NCBI GenBank assembly: GCA_963738365.1
Contig: CAVTWH010000007.1
Coordinates: 1,116,001-1,180,000, forward strand
Direction of reading: 5' to 3'
Length of the DNA: 64,000 bases
Source: CAVTWH01 sp963738365
GTDB taxonomy: Bacteria; Actinomycetota; Actinomycetes; Mycobacteriales; Micromonosporaceae
Part shown: one piece after another, positions 8,734 to 18,500 of the stretch
Layout: every line of letters begins with the position of its first letter
How positions within the stretch are numbered: position 1 is the stretch's first letter
The notes under the pieces: generated by a model
The model's database searches: none
What the model was told of the DNA's origin: nothing
What the model saw: only the letters and a program-made list of their open reading frames with translations
Program-made: the position numbers and the translations under genes

Positions 8734-10278
8734 ACGCCCGGGAGTCGTTCACGCGGCCGCGCAGCCGAGTGGACCAAGCTCCGCTCCGTGCCCCGCTGGG
8801 TCGCCACCCTGCTCGGCGCGGCCGTCGCTCACCGTCGGCCTGAGCGCGCTCGGCGCGTCCGGCAGCAACACCGACATCAACCAGCACCCCGACTTCGTCA
8901 CCGGCCCGACGGCGACCCGGTGGCCGACGGCTTCGGCTTCGCCCACCAGACCGTCACCGGCGACACGACGCTGACCGTGCACGTCACGTCGCTCGCCCCG
9001 GCCGAGTCCGGCCCGGGCGACCGGCGGCCCGGACGGCGGCACCGCCGCTCCCGCGACGCCCGTGGACCGACATCGCCGCCGGCATCACGCTCAAGGACGG
9101 CACCCGAGCCCGGCTCGTCGTACGTCGTCCGTGCTGCTCACCGGCCCAGCACGGGGTGCGGATGCAGTCCGACTTCACGCACGACGTCGCGGGCAGCGCC
9201 AGCAGCGGCGACCGCTGGCTGCGCCTGACCCGCTCCGGGCGACCAGGTCACCGGCTACGAGTCCGCCGACGGCGAGACCTGGCAGAAGATCGCGACGATG
9301 ACCCCGAGCGCCGTGCCCCGCGACCGCCGAGATCGGCCTCGGCGGTGTCGTCGGCCCCGCAGCTGTACGTCGTCGCCGCGGCATGGGCGGCTCCTCGCTG
9401 GGCGGCGCACCCCGACGAGCGCCGTCGCGACGTTCGAGGACGTCACGCTCGACGCCGGCACGCGGCGCGGGACTGGCAGGGCACCGCCGTCGCGATGCCG
9501 ATCCCGGACGACGCGCCTCGACCAGAAGGGCGGCGACCCGCGGACCCGCAGCAGCCGGTCGTCACCGAGCGCGGACGGCACGCTACACGGTCGACCGGCA
9601 CGGGCAAGGTCGGCCCCAGGCGCCGGACGACGACATCGTCGAGGCCGCCCTCATCGGCGTGATCGCCGGCCTGATGGCCCTGATCTGCGTCGGCGCGCTG
9701 TTCGGGACGTCGGAGTACCGGCGCGGCATGATCCGCACGACGTTCGCCGCCACCCCGCGCCGCGGCCAGGTGCTCGCCGCGAAGGCGCTCGTGCTCGGCG
9801 GCGTGACGTTCGTGCTCAGCCTGGTCGCCGTGGTCGGCGTCGTTCCTGCGTCGCCGTGCCGATCCTGCGAGGACCACGGCATGGCCCCGCCGGCGTTCCC
9901 GACGCCGTCGCTGACCGACCCGGACGTGCTGCGGACGCTGCTGCTCACCGCCGCGTTCATGACCGGCGTGACGCTCGTGGCGCTCGCGCGTCGGGATGCT
10001 GGTGCGGCGCAGCGCGGCGGCGATCACCCTGACGATCGTGCTGCTTCGTCCTCCCGCTGATCGCCGGCATGGTCCTGCCCGGCACCTCGCCGAGGTGGCT
10101 GATGTACACGACCCTCGCCGGCGGCCTGGCGACGCTGCGGGCCAAGCCGCCGACCGACACGCTGGCCGAGCCGTGGGCGCTCGATCGGGCCCGGCGTCGG
10201 GCATCTCGCGTGGTGCTCGGCTACGCCGCCGTCGGCCTCGGGCTCGCGTGGTGGCAGCTGCGCCGGCGCGACGCATGA
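8730..10278 (+). pseudogene. ABC-2 permease with inserted extracellular ConA-like (DUF1349-type) domain, frameshifted
   Basis: About 515 residues once frames are joined. It opens MNARESFT, then the usual AEWTKLRSVPRWVATLLG and a first membrane segment. The usual short loop is replaced by about 240 residues with a beta-sandwich look: FGFAHQTVTGDTTLTVHVTS, RWLRLTRSG and TGYESADGETWQKIATMTPS resemble DUF1349/laminin-G-like domains. Membrane segments resume at LIGVIAGLMALICVGALFGT, followed by the hallmark SEYRRGMIRTTFAATPRRGQ. Many single-base breaks occur (about one per 100 bases). Both ends use ATGA overlaps. The lectin-like insert would face outside the cell and could bind or sense the exported substrate. 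Confidence 0.75.
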
Positions 10279-11070
10279 CACGGGGCGCTGCGCGCCGAGT
10301 GGACCAAGGCGCGCACCCTCGCCCAGCACCGGCTGGCTGCTGCTCGCTCGTGGTGCTGCGATGGTCGGCGCTCGGGCTCGCGGTCACCGGGACGCTCCGG
10401 ATCCACGAGCTGCGGCGAGGACCCGTGCGCGCTGGACACCGTGAAGCTCAGCCTGGCCGGCGTGCGCGCTCGGCCCAGGTCGGGCGCGGCGATCCTCGGG
10501 GTGCTGCTGGTCACCGGCGAGTACGCACCGGGACCATCACGCGACCCTCGCCGCCGTGCCGCGCCGGTGGGCGTTCTGGTGTCGCAAGGTCGCGGTGGTC
10601 GGCGCCTCTCGGACTGGCCGCCGGGGTCGGCCGTGGTCGGGTCGCTGCTGGTCGGCCGCGGTCGTCTGCCCGGCGACGGGTTCACCGCCGTGCGGCGGGC
10701 TACCCGGGCGTCGACCGTGCTGCACGACCTCACCCAGCGCGCGGCCGTCGGCACCGTCCTCTACCTCGTGCTGATCGCCGTGCTCGGCGCCGGGATCGGG
10801 CTGCTGCGTCCGCGACACCGGGGCCGCGGTGACGGTCGTGCTGACGCTGCTGCTCGTGGCGCCGGTGGTCGCGATGTTCGTCTCCGACACCCACTGGCAG
10901 GACCGCATCCACCGGTACGCACCGATGGACGCGGGCCTGGCCATCCAGTCGACCCGCGACCTGACCGCTGGCACATCGGCGGCTGGACGGGGCTGGGCGT
11001 GCTGGCGGCCTACGCCGCCGCCGCACTCCTCGCGGGCCTGGTGGTCGTGCAGTTGCGGGACGCCCGCTGA
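10275..11070 (+). pseudogene. second ABC-2 permease of the exporter, frameshifted
   Basis: About 265 residues once joined. It starts on the ATGA overlap with RAEWTKARTLAQHRW, the cytoplasmic entry helix of actinobacterial ABC-2 permeases. Recognisable pieces follow: a hydrophobic segment, GEYAPGT (usually GEY..GTI), a DLTQRAAVGTVLYLVLIAVL helix, and a clean C-terminal segment GLGVLAAYAAAALLAGLVVV. It lacks the extracellular insert of its partner. Lesions are as frequent as in the rest of the operon. The stop lies a few bases before a long hairpin shared with the convergent TetR gene. Confidence 0.78.
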
Positions 11071-11075
11071 TGGCG

Positions 11076-11105
11076 CGCCGCCGCGCCGGTCATGGCGCGG
11101 CGGCG
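11076..11105. terminator. bidirectional hairpin between convergent genes
   Basis: A perfect 12-bp stem (cgccgccgcgcc at 11076-11087, complement at 11094-11105) has a 6-nt loop. It follows the exporter operon by 5 bp. The stop codon of the TetR gene lies in its loop, so it could end transcription from both sides. Confidence 0.65.
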
Positions 11106-11677
11106 TCCAGCAGCGGTGCCAACTCGGCCACCACGGTCGTCAACGGGCCGGTATCGCGCTGGATGCGGGCCAGCTGGATGGCGCCCTCCAGCGCGCTGAG
11201 CATCAGGGTGGCCAGCCGGGCCGCCCGGCGGCGGTCCACGCCCTGCCGGACCAGCTCCCCGGCGATCGCCTGCTGCCAACGGGACAGCGCCTCGCGCAGC
11301 GGTCCGGTGACCGGCGTGTCCCCGGCCGCCAGGTCGGCCGCGGTGGCCATCACCGGGCAGCCCCGGGCGTACCCCCGGCTGCGGAACTCGGCGCGCCACT
11401 GGGCCGCCATGTGCTTGAAGAGCCCGGCCGGGGTCGGCCGGCGGGCGGTCTGCGCGTAGCGGCGCACCCAGGCGGCGGCGAACTCACCGGACCACAGCAG
11501 CGCCTCGCCGACCAGCTGGTCCTTGCCGCCGGGGAAGTAGTGCCGGAACGAGCCGCGGGGCGCGTCGGCCCGGTCCACCACGTCGCGTACCCCGGTGGCC
11601 GTCACGCCCTGCTCACGGACCAGCTGGGCCGCGCTGTAGACCATCCGCTCGCGCGGCGAGCGCGCCTGCCCGGCCAT
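11090..11677 (-). CDS. TetR-family repressor, LmrA/YxaF-like
   Basis: A 195-residue repressor. The N-terminal helix-turn-helix is MVYSAAQLVREQGVTATGVRDVVDRADAPRG split over two helices, with GSFRHYFPGGKDQL as the recognition and following helix. The C-terminal ligand pocket has the LmrA/YxaF-type GCPVMATAADLAAGDTPV segment. ATG 11677 follows GGAGGTGA by three bases. Its promoter region holds GACAGCTGTC at 11699-11708, the core of the two operators at 3735-3782. It therefore probably represses itself and the reductase at 3796, and perhaps the gene at 3038. Members of this subgroup often control exporters or quinone- or flavonoid-responsive reductases; the ligand is unknown. Confidence 0.9.
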   Translation of the reverse strand: MAGQARSPRERMVYSAAQLVREQGVTATGVRDVVDRADAPRGSFRHYFPGGKDQLVGEALLWSGEFAAAWVRRYAQTARRPTPAGLFKHMAAQWRAEFRSRGYARGCPVMATAADLAAGDTPVTGPLREALSRWQQAIAGELVRQGVDRRRAARLATLMLSALEGAIQLARIQRDTGPLTTVVAELAPLLDAAAP

Positions 11678-11698
11678 CCGTCACCTCCGCCCGTCTGC

Positions 11699-11708
11699 GA
11701 CAGCTGTC
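11699..11708. promoter_or_regulatory. probable autoregulatory operator of the TetR gene
   Basis: GACAGCTGTC, flanked by CAT on the right, matches the centre of the two perfect palindromes at 3735-3782. It lies 22 bp upstream of the TetR start and overlaps the stop codon of the gene behind it. Confidence 0.65.
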
Positions 11709-12654
11709 ATGGTACGCAGCGCCGGGCCGGCAGGTCCGGGGCAAGCCGCGCCCAGCTCGCCGGGTCGCCCCACACGGAGGCCGGGTCCAGGTAGGGGCGC
11801 AGCAGCGCGACCAGCGCCGGGTCACCGCGCCCGTGCAGCACCTCGGTGGCCAGGTGCCGGGCGATGCCGGCGACGAAGTCGGCCACGTGCACCCGCGGAT
11901 CGCCGCGCGAGTCCAGCCGCAGCTGCACCGGCGGCTGCCCGCCGGCCTGCCCGACCAGTGCCGCCACCCGAACCCCGGTGAGGGTGCGCTGCTGGTCGTG
12001 GATGATGTGCAGTGCCCGGCCGGGTCGGCGCCAGTACGCGACGGCGCGCAGCAGCGCCGGGTAGAGCGGATCGAGGGCGGGCAGCGCCGGCGGCTCGCGC
12101 AGCGCCTCCCGGTACGCCAGCGCCGCGTCCCCGGCCCCGGCCAGCTCGCCGAGCACCCCGGCGGCCGGCCCGCCGAGCGCCGACAGCGCCCGTACGGCCG
12201 TCAAGAAGGCAGGTACCGGATCGTCCGGCACCGACCGCACCCGCAGCAGCTCGTTGCCGGTGGACAGCAGCGCCGACCAGGCCGGGGCGACGCTTGCCGG
12301 GTAGAGCAGCGCGGCGGCGTCCGGCTGCTCCGGCAGCAGCGCCCCGACCAGCCGGGTCAGCAGCAGCTGGCGCTTGTCCACCAGGTGCACCAGGGTCCGG
12401 CCGAGGACCGGGCCGTCCGGGCCGAGGAACCACTCCAGCACCGGCCGGCTGCGCTGGCGCAGCAGGTGGTTGGCCTTGTACTCGACCGCCGGTGAGCCGA
12501 TCCGCGCCCGCGCCTCGCGCAGGCAGGCCACCGCCGCCTGCTCGGGCAGGGCCAGGCTGGCGTGGGCGAACACCTCGGTGACCGCGCCCGCGTGCTTCTC
12601 GCCCTCGTACCCCGACTCGTCGCAGGCGATCTCCACCGCCGGCCGGTCGATCAC
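11707..12654 (-). CDS. DUF3800-like hypothetical protein
   Basis: A 315-residue soluble protein from GTG 12654. It opens PAVEIACDESGYEGEKHAG, the DESG motif of DUF3800-like RNase H-fold proteins. Next come FAHASLALPEQ, a charged segment with EYKANHLLR, and VLGRTLVHLVDKRQLLL. Late in the protein are the acidic LRLDSRGDPRVHVADFVAGI and IARHL, which match the C-terminal metal-site pattern of that fold (aspartates in DSRGD and VAD). A nuclease-like activity is therefore possible, but no experimental role is known. It is followed at once by the TetR gene and may be co-transcribed with it through the operator at 11699. The longer in-frame extension upstream is antisense to nothing recognisable and is rejected. 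Confidence 0.65.
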   Translation of the reverse strand: MIDRPAVEIACDESGYEGEKHAGAVTEVFAHASLALPEQAAVACLREARARIGSPAVEYKANHLLRQRSRPVLEWFLGPDGPVLGRTLVHLVDKRQLLLTRLVGALLPEQPDAAALLYPASVAPAWSALLSTGNELLRVRSVPDDPVPAFLTAVRALSALGGPAAGVLGELAGAGDAALAYREALREPPALPALDPLYPALLRAVAYWRRPGRALHIIHDQQRTLTGVRVAALVGQAGGQPPVQLRLDSRGDPRVHVADFVAGIARHLATEVLHGRGDPALVALLRPYLDPASVWGDPASWARLAPDLPARRCVP

Positions 12655-12758
12655 CTGCCGAGCATAGGGCGGTCCGGCAGTTTCCTGCTCTCCGATTTGC
12701 CGCCGCCCGGCGGGTGCGCAGGCGCCGAACGATCCGGCCGGCCGGGTTCGGGGCGATA

Positions 12759-15494
12759 TCAGCGAATCGAGAGCGTGTAGTCGCCGTCCGTCGCCGCGGT
12801 GACCCGGAAGCCGCCGCCGGCCCCGGCGGTGACCGTCAGGCCGGACAGTCCACTGCCGCTGACGGCCGGTGCCCCGGTGCCCGGTACCCACACGTCCAGC
12901 GTGCCGCGGCCGGTGCCGGCCAGCCGCAGGTCCCGGCCGTCGGCCGAGGAGCGCAGCGCGGTGAGCCGGCCGGGGGCGCTGCGCGGGTACGCCTGGGCCA
13001 GCGCCGTGGTGAGCGCCGCCGACGTGGGTAGCGGCGTACCGGACGGGCAGGACACCGCCGCCACTCCGCCCGAGTTGCTGTCCCCGGCGCCGGTCTGCGG
13101 GTCGCCGCAGGCCTTCTTCCACACCCACAGGGCGGAGCCGAGCAGCTGGTCGTTCTGCGCGTCGAGGAAGCGCCGCAGCCGGGGCTGGTACTGCGCGGCG
13201 TCGCCGAACCAGCCCCACTCGCCCGACCACAGCGGAACCCGGTACGCCGCCGCCGCGCGCCGGGCCAGCGTGAAGCCGTGCTCGATGGTGGTGAGGGTGA
13301 CGCCCAGCCCCTGGTCCATGCTGATCGACTCGCTGTAGAGGTGCGGGGAGAAGACCAGCGCCGGATCGTCGGAGAAGCCGACCGGCGGGGCCGCGTCGAA
13401 GCCCAGCCCGGACCACAGGATGGACGGCTCGAAGAAGACCAGGTGGTGGAAGCCGCCCGACTCGGCGCCCCGGACGGCGGTGATGACCTGCTGGTAGAGC
13501 CGGCCGAGCAGGAGCGCCGAGGTGACCCCGGGGGAGTTGCCCGGGCCGGGCTCGTTGAGCAGGTCGTACCCGGCCACCGCGGTGTCCCCGGCGAACTCGG
13601 TGGCCAGCACCGCCCAGGCCGCGGCGAACTCGGCGCCGATACCGTCGACGTCGGCGTACAGGTCGGTGAACGCCTGCTCGACGTTGGGGGACAGGTCCCG
13701 GCCGAGGAAGCCGCAGCCGACGGCGCCGTGCGTGCGGGTGGCCCACTGCGGTGCGCCGTCGTTGCCGAACTCCGGGCTGGCGCCCGGCCGGCAGCTGGTA
13801 CCCGGAGCGGCGCTGACATACCGGGAGTAGGTGTCCTGGTGCATGTCCAGCACCGTGTAGATGCCGTGCCGGGCGGCCTGGTCGACGGCGGTGCGTACCC
13901 GGGCGACGTAGTCGCGGTCGAAGACGCCCCGGGTGGGCTCCAGCGCCGACCAGGACAGGGCGAGCCGCTGCACGTCGAAGCCGTACCCGCCGGCCAGCTG
14001 CGCGTAGTCGTCCTCGGCGAGCGGCCGTACGGTCGGCTTGGCCGGATCGGGCTGGCCGTAGTCGACGAGCTGGTTGACGTTGACGCCGCGCAGCAGCACC
14101 TGCCGGCCGGCCGCGTCGGCGATCACCGGGATCGATCCGCGCCGTACGGTGAGCGCCGGCAGCCCGCCGCCGTCCGCGCTGGCGTCCGGTGGGACCGGCC
14201 AGCTCGCGACCGTCGCCGGCCGGGTCACCAGGGCGATGCCGAGTAGCACCACGGCGGTCAGGCCGAACGCGGCGAAGCGCCGGGCGCCGCCGCGCGCGGA
14301 GCAGCTCAGCCGACCCGCGGCAACGGTGCGATCGGCCGGGCCGGCGCGTGCGACGTGGTCGCGCACTCTGGTGGAGATCGCCGAACCACCGGCGGCCAGC
14401 CCACCGGCGATTGCTCCGGTGCCCAGGTGGGTGAGGGCTGCCACGATCGGAAAAAGTCCGCCGCCGAATCCCTCCTCCACTCCGCGGAGCAGCCAGGCGG
14501 GCAGGAAGCCGAGGGCAGCTCCGGCGGTCAGCGTTGCGGCCCGGGCCGCACCGCCGGCCGGTCCGGTCAGCCGGGCGGCGAACCGGCCGCCGATGAGGCG
14601 GGTCACGGTCAGCGCGCCGACGCAGCCAGCCAGCGGCAGCAGGATGAAGCGGTAACCGGGATCGCCGATCCAGGCCGACGTGCTGCTGGTGGCGCCCGCC
14701 GCGACCGCACTACCGACCAGCAGCCACAGCGGCGACCAGCCGGCTGCCGCCCGGCTGGCCGGCACCCTGCCTGTCCCGGTCGGGACGGTGCCGGTCGGGA
14801 CGGTGCCGGTCGGGACGGTGCCGGTCGGGACGGTGCCGGTCGGGACGGTGCCGGTCGGGACGGTGCCGGTCGGGACGGTGCCGGTCGGGGCAGTGGCGGC
14901 AGGGGCGGTATCGGTCGAACCGGGGTCGGTGGGCACGGTGCCCTGGGGGATGACCCCGCCCGGGCCGGTGCCGGCCCGGCGGCGGGTGCGGCGGGAGCCC
15001 AGGTGGTACGCCAGGGCGGCCGGCCCGGCCGCGAGCAGCCCGAGGACGCCGACTTTCGCCGCGCTCAGCCCGCACTCGGCCAGCACCGCCCCGACCGTCG
15101 GCACCAGGTGCAGCCCGTGCGGGCCGGCGACGGCCAGCAGCAGCACCGAGTAGGCCAGCTTGGCCAGCAGCCCGGCGAGGACGAGCGCGGACCAGGCGGC
15201 CCAGAAGGCCCACCGGGTGGGCGTGCCGGGCCGCAGCCGCCGGACGGCCCGGTGGCACAGCACCGCCGCGCCGCCGATGAGCAGCGGCAGGTAGCTGACG
15301 GTGGCCCAGGCAGGGCTGGTCGGATAGGTCGGGATGGCCCCGGCATCGAGCCAGTTCTCCGGTGTGAACAGCCCCGTCCCGTCGAGGTAGCCGAGGATCC
15401 CGGTCAGCACGGCCAGGGCAGCGGCCAGGGTGAGCGCGGTCGCCCGCGCCGGTGGGTCACCGGGCGGGGTGCCGTGCTGATCGTCGGTCGCCAT
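12759..15494 (-). CDS. membrane-anchored GH5 endoglycoceramidase-like glycosidase
   Basis: A 911-residue fusion. Residues 1-430 hold eight or so membrane segments, interrupted near residues 200-240 by eight tandem TGTVP units and followed by a cytoplasmic or loop region. Residues 445-840 form a GH5 barrel: VLLRGVNVNQLVDYG, VQRLALSWSALEPTRGVFD, YTVLDMHQDTYSRY, YDLLNEPGPGNSPG (acid/base Glu about 648) and PLWSGEWGWFGDAA (nucleophile Glu about 759). A short beta-domain ends the protein, as in endoglycoceramidases (GH5_28/29). The enzyme would face outward and cleave glycolipid- or glycan-linked sugars. Fusion to a polytopic domain is unusual. A TACGGT lies eight bases before the ATG and no SD is seen, so the transcript may be leaderless. 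Confidence 0.88.
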   Translation of the reverse strand: MATDDQHGTPPGDPPARATALTLAAALAVLTGILGYLDGTGLFTPENWLDAGAIPTYPTSPAWATVSYLPLLIGGAAVLCHRAVRRLRPGTPTRWAFWAAWSALVLAGLLAKLAYSVLLLAVAGPHGLHLVPTVGAVLAECGLSAAKVGVLGLLAAGPAALAYHLGSRRTRRRAGTGPGGVIPQGTVPTDPGSTDTAPAATAPTGTVPTGTVPTGTVPTGTVPTGTVPTGTVPTGTVPTGTGRVPASRAAAGWSPLWLLVGSAVAAGATSSTSAWIGDPGYRFILLPLAGCVGALTVTRLIGGRFAARLTGPAGGAARAATLTAGAALGFLPAWLLRGVEEGFGGGLFPIVAALTHLGTGAIAGGLAAGGSAISTRVRDHVARAGPADRTVAAGRLSCSARGGARRFAAFGLTAVVLLGIALVTRPATVASWPVPPDASADGGGLPALTVRRGSIPVIADAAGRQVLLRGVNVNQLVDYGQPDPAKPTVRPLAEDDYAQLAGGYGFDVQRLALSWSALEPTRGVFDRDYVARVRTAVDQAARHGIYTVLDMHQDTYSRYVSAAPGTSCRPGASPEFGNDGAPQWATRTHGAVGCGFLGRDLSPNVEQAFTDLYADVDGIGAEFAAAWAVLATEFAGDTAVAGYDLLNEPGPGNSPGVTSALLLGRLYQQVITAVRGAESGGFHHLVFFEPSILWSGLGFDAAPPVGFSDDPALVFSPHLYSESISMDQGLGVTLTTIEHGFTLARRAAAAYRVPLWSGEWGWFGDAAQYQPRLRRFLDAQNDQLLGSALWVWKKACGDPQTGAGDSNSGGVAAVSCPSGTPLPTSAALTTALAQAYPRSAPGRLTALRSSADGRDLRLAGTGRGTLDVWVPGTGAPAVSGSGLSGLTVTAGAGGGFRVTAATDGDYTLSIR
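14776..14895. repeat. 15-bp minisatellite (7 perfect units plus 1 degenerate)
   Basis: The unit ccggtcgggacggtg repeats without change from 14776 to 14880, followed by a variant unit at 14881-14895. It is in frame and encodes tandem TGTVP in the GH5 membrane protein on the minus strand. Identical units suggest recent expansion and likely length variation between strains. Confidence 0.97.
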
Positions 15495-15546
15495 GGCGGC
15501 CTACCGTAGATGAACAGCCCTCACGTTGGGAAGGCTGAGCTGGGAC

Positions 15547-18500
15547 TCAGGGCACCGGCACGCCGCGGATCACCACCGGCCCGAGCGTCGGGTCGAGTTC
15601 GGTGGCCTGGCTGACGCCGCCCGGGCGTGATGACGTCCATCGCCTTGGGCACCGTGCCCGGGTCGACGGCGCAGATCGGCGGCCCGGCCGCGCGGCGCAG
15701 ACGCCGAAGGCGAAGTCCTGCGGCGTCGCGGCGAAGCCGCGGGCCTGGTCGGAGCTGAAGCCGTCCTGCCCGGTCAGCACGACCGCGAACGACCAGCCCG
15801 ACGCCGGCGTGCCGAACTGCGCCTCCGGCAGCGCGACCGTGATCGTGTTCGTGACCGTGGAGGCGACCACGCGCGGTCACCGTGCCCTGCCCGCTGCCGG
15901 CCGCGTCGACCCAGACCGGCCCGGCGAAGCCCTGGACCTCCAGCCGCTGGCTCCACGCGTCCGGCCGGCGCGATGGTGTAGTTGCGGCTGGCGAACGCGG
16001 CCGCGGTCGAGGTCGGCGCGGCGCCGCCGGTGTGCACGTAGATGTCCAGCAGCTGCGCGCCGATCGTGTTGCCGAACGTCGGGGTCAGCGTGCGCAGCGT
16101 GGTCCGCAGGTAGACCACGCCGTCCTTGGTCAGCACCTGGAACCGGGTGATGTCGAAGGAGCCGGCGGCGAAGTTCGAGGACGGTCGGGTAGGCGTACGT
16201 GCCCGGGCCGTTGTCGTCGTCGCCGGGTCGGTCACGTCCAGCACGCGTGGTGCCGCCGACCAGGTCACCGACGACGGCAGCCTGGGCGCTGCCGGTCGCG
16301 GTCGCGGTGCTCGCGGCCGCACGGTGATGCACGTTGGTGCCGAAGCCGACCGGCACGCTGGCCGAGAACGCGCCGGTGGCGTCGGCCGTCGTGGTCACGG
16401 TGGCCGCGGCGCCGGCGACGTCGGTGTCCATCGACGCTGATGGTGACGGTGGCGTCCGGGCGCGGTCGTGCCGGTGACCGTGGTCGGTGCTGCCCGGCGA
16501 CGGTGCTGCCGGCGGCCGGCGCGGTGAGCGTCACCGGGAGCGCGCCGGGCGCGGGGTGCTTGACGTACCGGTCGGCCACGATCGCCGGCTGGTCGACGAT
16601 CGGTGCCGGAGCCGAGGTCGGTGATCAGCCGCAGCTCCTGGGCCTGCGCCCAGGTCAGCGGCGAGGCCGAGCCGGCCGGCTGGCCGTCGACGAAGCCGAT
16701 CGACGCGGTGGTCGGGTCGCTGCCGTACGGCGACGCCGGCAGGTCCGGGTCCTCCCACACCTGCTCCGGCACGAGCCCCTCGCCGGAGGCCGAGCCGAGC
16801 ATGAACGGCGAGCTGCGCCGCCGCGGCGGCGTGGTCGCCGGTCAGCAGGTCGCGACTCGGCCCGCTCGCCGGAGAGCACCGGCCACAGGTGCCCGGTGCC
16901 GGCGTCGGTGGTCGGCCACGGGCTGCCCGATCGGCGTGCAGGTGGACTGGCTCGGCTGGTAGCAGTCGCCGTAACCGTCGGCGCTGCCGGTCGGCGCGCC
17001 GAGGTGCCGTAGCGGTAGTAGCCGGTGCCGGTCGGCGTGGCGACCGAGATCTGCTGGTCGAGCACGGCCAGCGAGTTGCAGGTACGCCGGGTCGGTCGGC
17101 GACAGCTCGCCGAGCCGGACCAGCTCCTGGAACCCGCCGTCGACCACCGCGCGCTGGTCGAACGGCCGCTGCACGCCGTTGCCGAGGTTGTACGTGACGG
17201 CGGCGTTCGGGTCGCCGTTCTTCGTCAGCCGGATGAAGTACGGGCGCGTGCTGTACGGGCCGGTCGCTGGTGACCGTCCAGCCCTTGCACGCTGCGCTGG
17301 TAGCTGTCGGCGACGGCCTGGTAGACGCCGGGCGTCGGCGCTGTCGCCGTGCTGCGCTGGCGATCTTCGCCGCCGCGGTCAGCCCGGCGATCTCGGCCGC
17401 GATGGTCGACGGCGAGTAGCCGGACTGCTCCTCCCACCGCTCGACGCCGAACGCCGGGCCGTGCGCGACCACGAAGTCGGCGGCCGGCTTGATGTGCGCC
17501 GTCCACAGGCGCGTCGTCGCTGCCGAGGCCGGACAGGTAGGCCATCAGGATCGGGTACGACGTCTCGTCGAGCTGGTCGCCGCCGGTGTCCGGCGCGGCC
17601 TTGCCGTTGAGCAGCGAGTTGCGCGGGATCTCCCCGGTCGGCAGCTGCTGGCTGCTCGAAGCAGGAACCGGGTGGCCGCCCGGGCCGTCGCCAGGTCGCC
17701 GTCGGCGAGCAGCCCGGTGAACGTCTCGTAGAGGTCGCGGGCGAACACCTCGCGGTAGGAGCCGAAGTAGACCGGCTTGCCGCCGGGCAGCGTGCCGGCG
17801 CTGACGGCCTGCCCCCACGGGCTGGCCAGCGATGCCACGAGGGCGCCCGGGAAGGTCTTGTCCTCGCTGGCTTTGAGCACGTTGGCGCTCAGGTAGTAGG
17901 CGCGCAGCGCGGCCGCCGGGTCGGCGCCGACGCGGCGTGCTTCGGCGTGGTCAGACCGGCGTCGTAGCCGCCCCAGCCGGCCAGGTAGGCGCCGGCGGTG
18001 GCCGCGAACGGGCGCTGCTGCAGCGGCCCGCGGCCACCGAGACCGCCTGGGCGCCGGTGCGCCCGAAGCCGAGGCTCAGGTCGAAGGTGGCCGGGGAGTT
18101 GCCGTGCCCGGGTTGCCAGGCTGCTCGGTGAGCACGATGTGGCCGGCCGGCGCGCTGCCGTAGGCGGTGCCCAGCGTGTGCGTGGCGTCGAGTGGCGGCC
18201 AGGCCGTCCGACGCGGTGCCGGCGTAGCCGACCGAGGCGTGCTGCAGCTGCGGCGAGGTCAGCGCCATGAAGGTGGGGACGGCGTAGTCCCGGTTGGTCG
18301 CCTGGCTGACCGTGCCGGTGTCGCCGACGACGCCGACGCCGGAGGCGTCGACCGTGCCGGTGTCGGCGCCGCCGTTGTCGGCACCGCCGCCGCCGTTGCC
18401 GTTGACGTGGGCGTCCAGGTAGGCGTAGACGTGCAGGGCGGCAGGGTGTGGCTGCCCGGGGTGGCGCGCAGCCGGGTGTGCAGCAGCACCGCGTCCCGGG

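Noticed and set aside
11707..13746. A 679-codon leftward frame joining the DUF3800-like gene to upstream sequence
   Set aside because: Its first half is another frame of the GH5 gene; the real start is GTG 12654.
14776..14895. Non-coding satellite
   Set aside because: Units are exact multiples of three and in frame with an intact, well-defined protein.
14355..15509. A 384-codon rightward frame with GAGRDGAGRD repeats
   Set aside because: Antisense reading of the TGTVP minisatellite in the GH5 gene.
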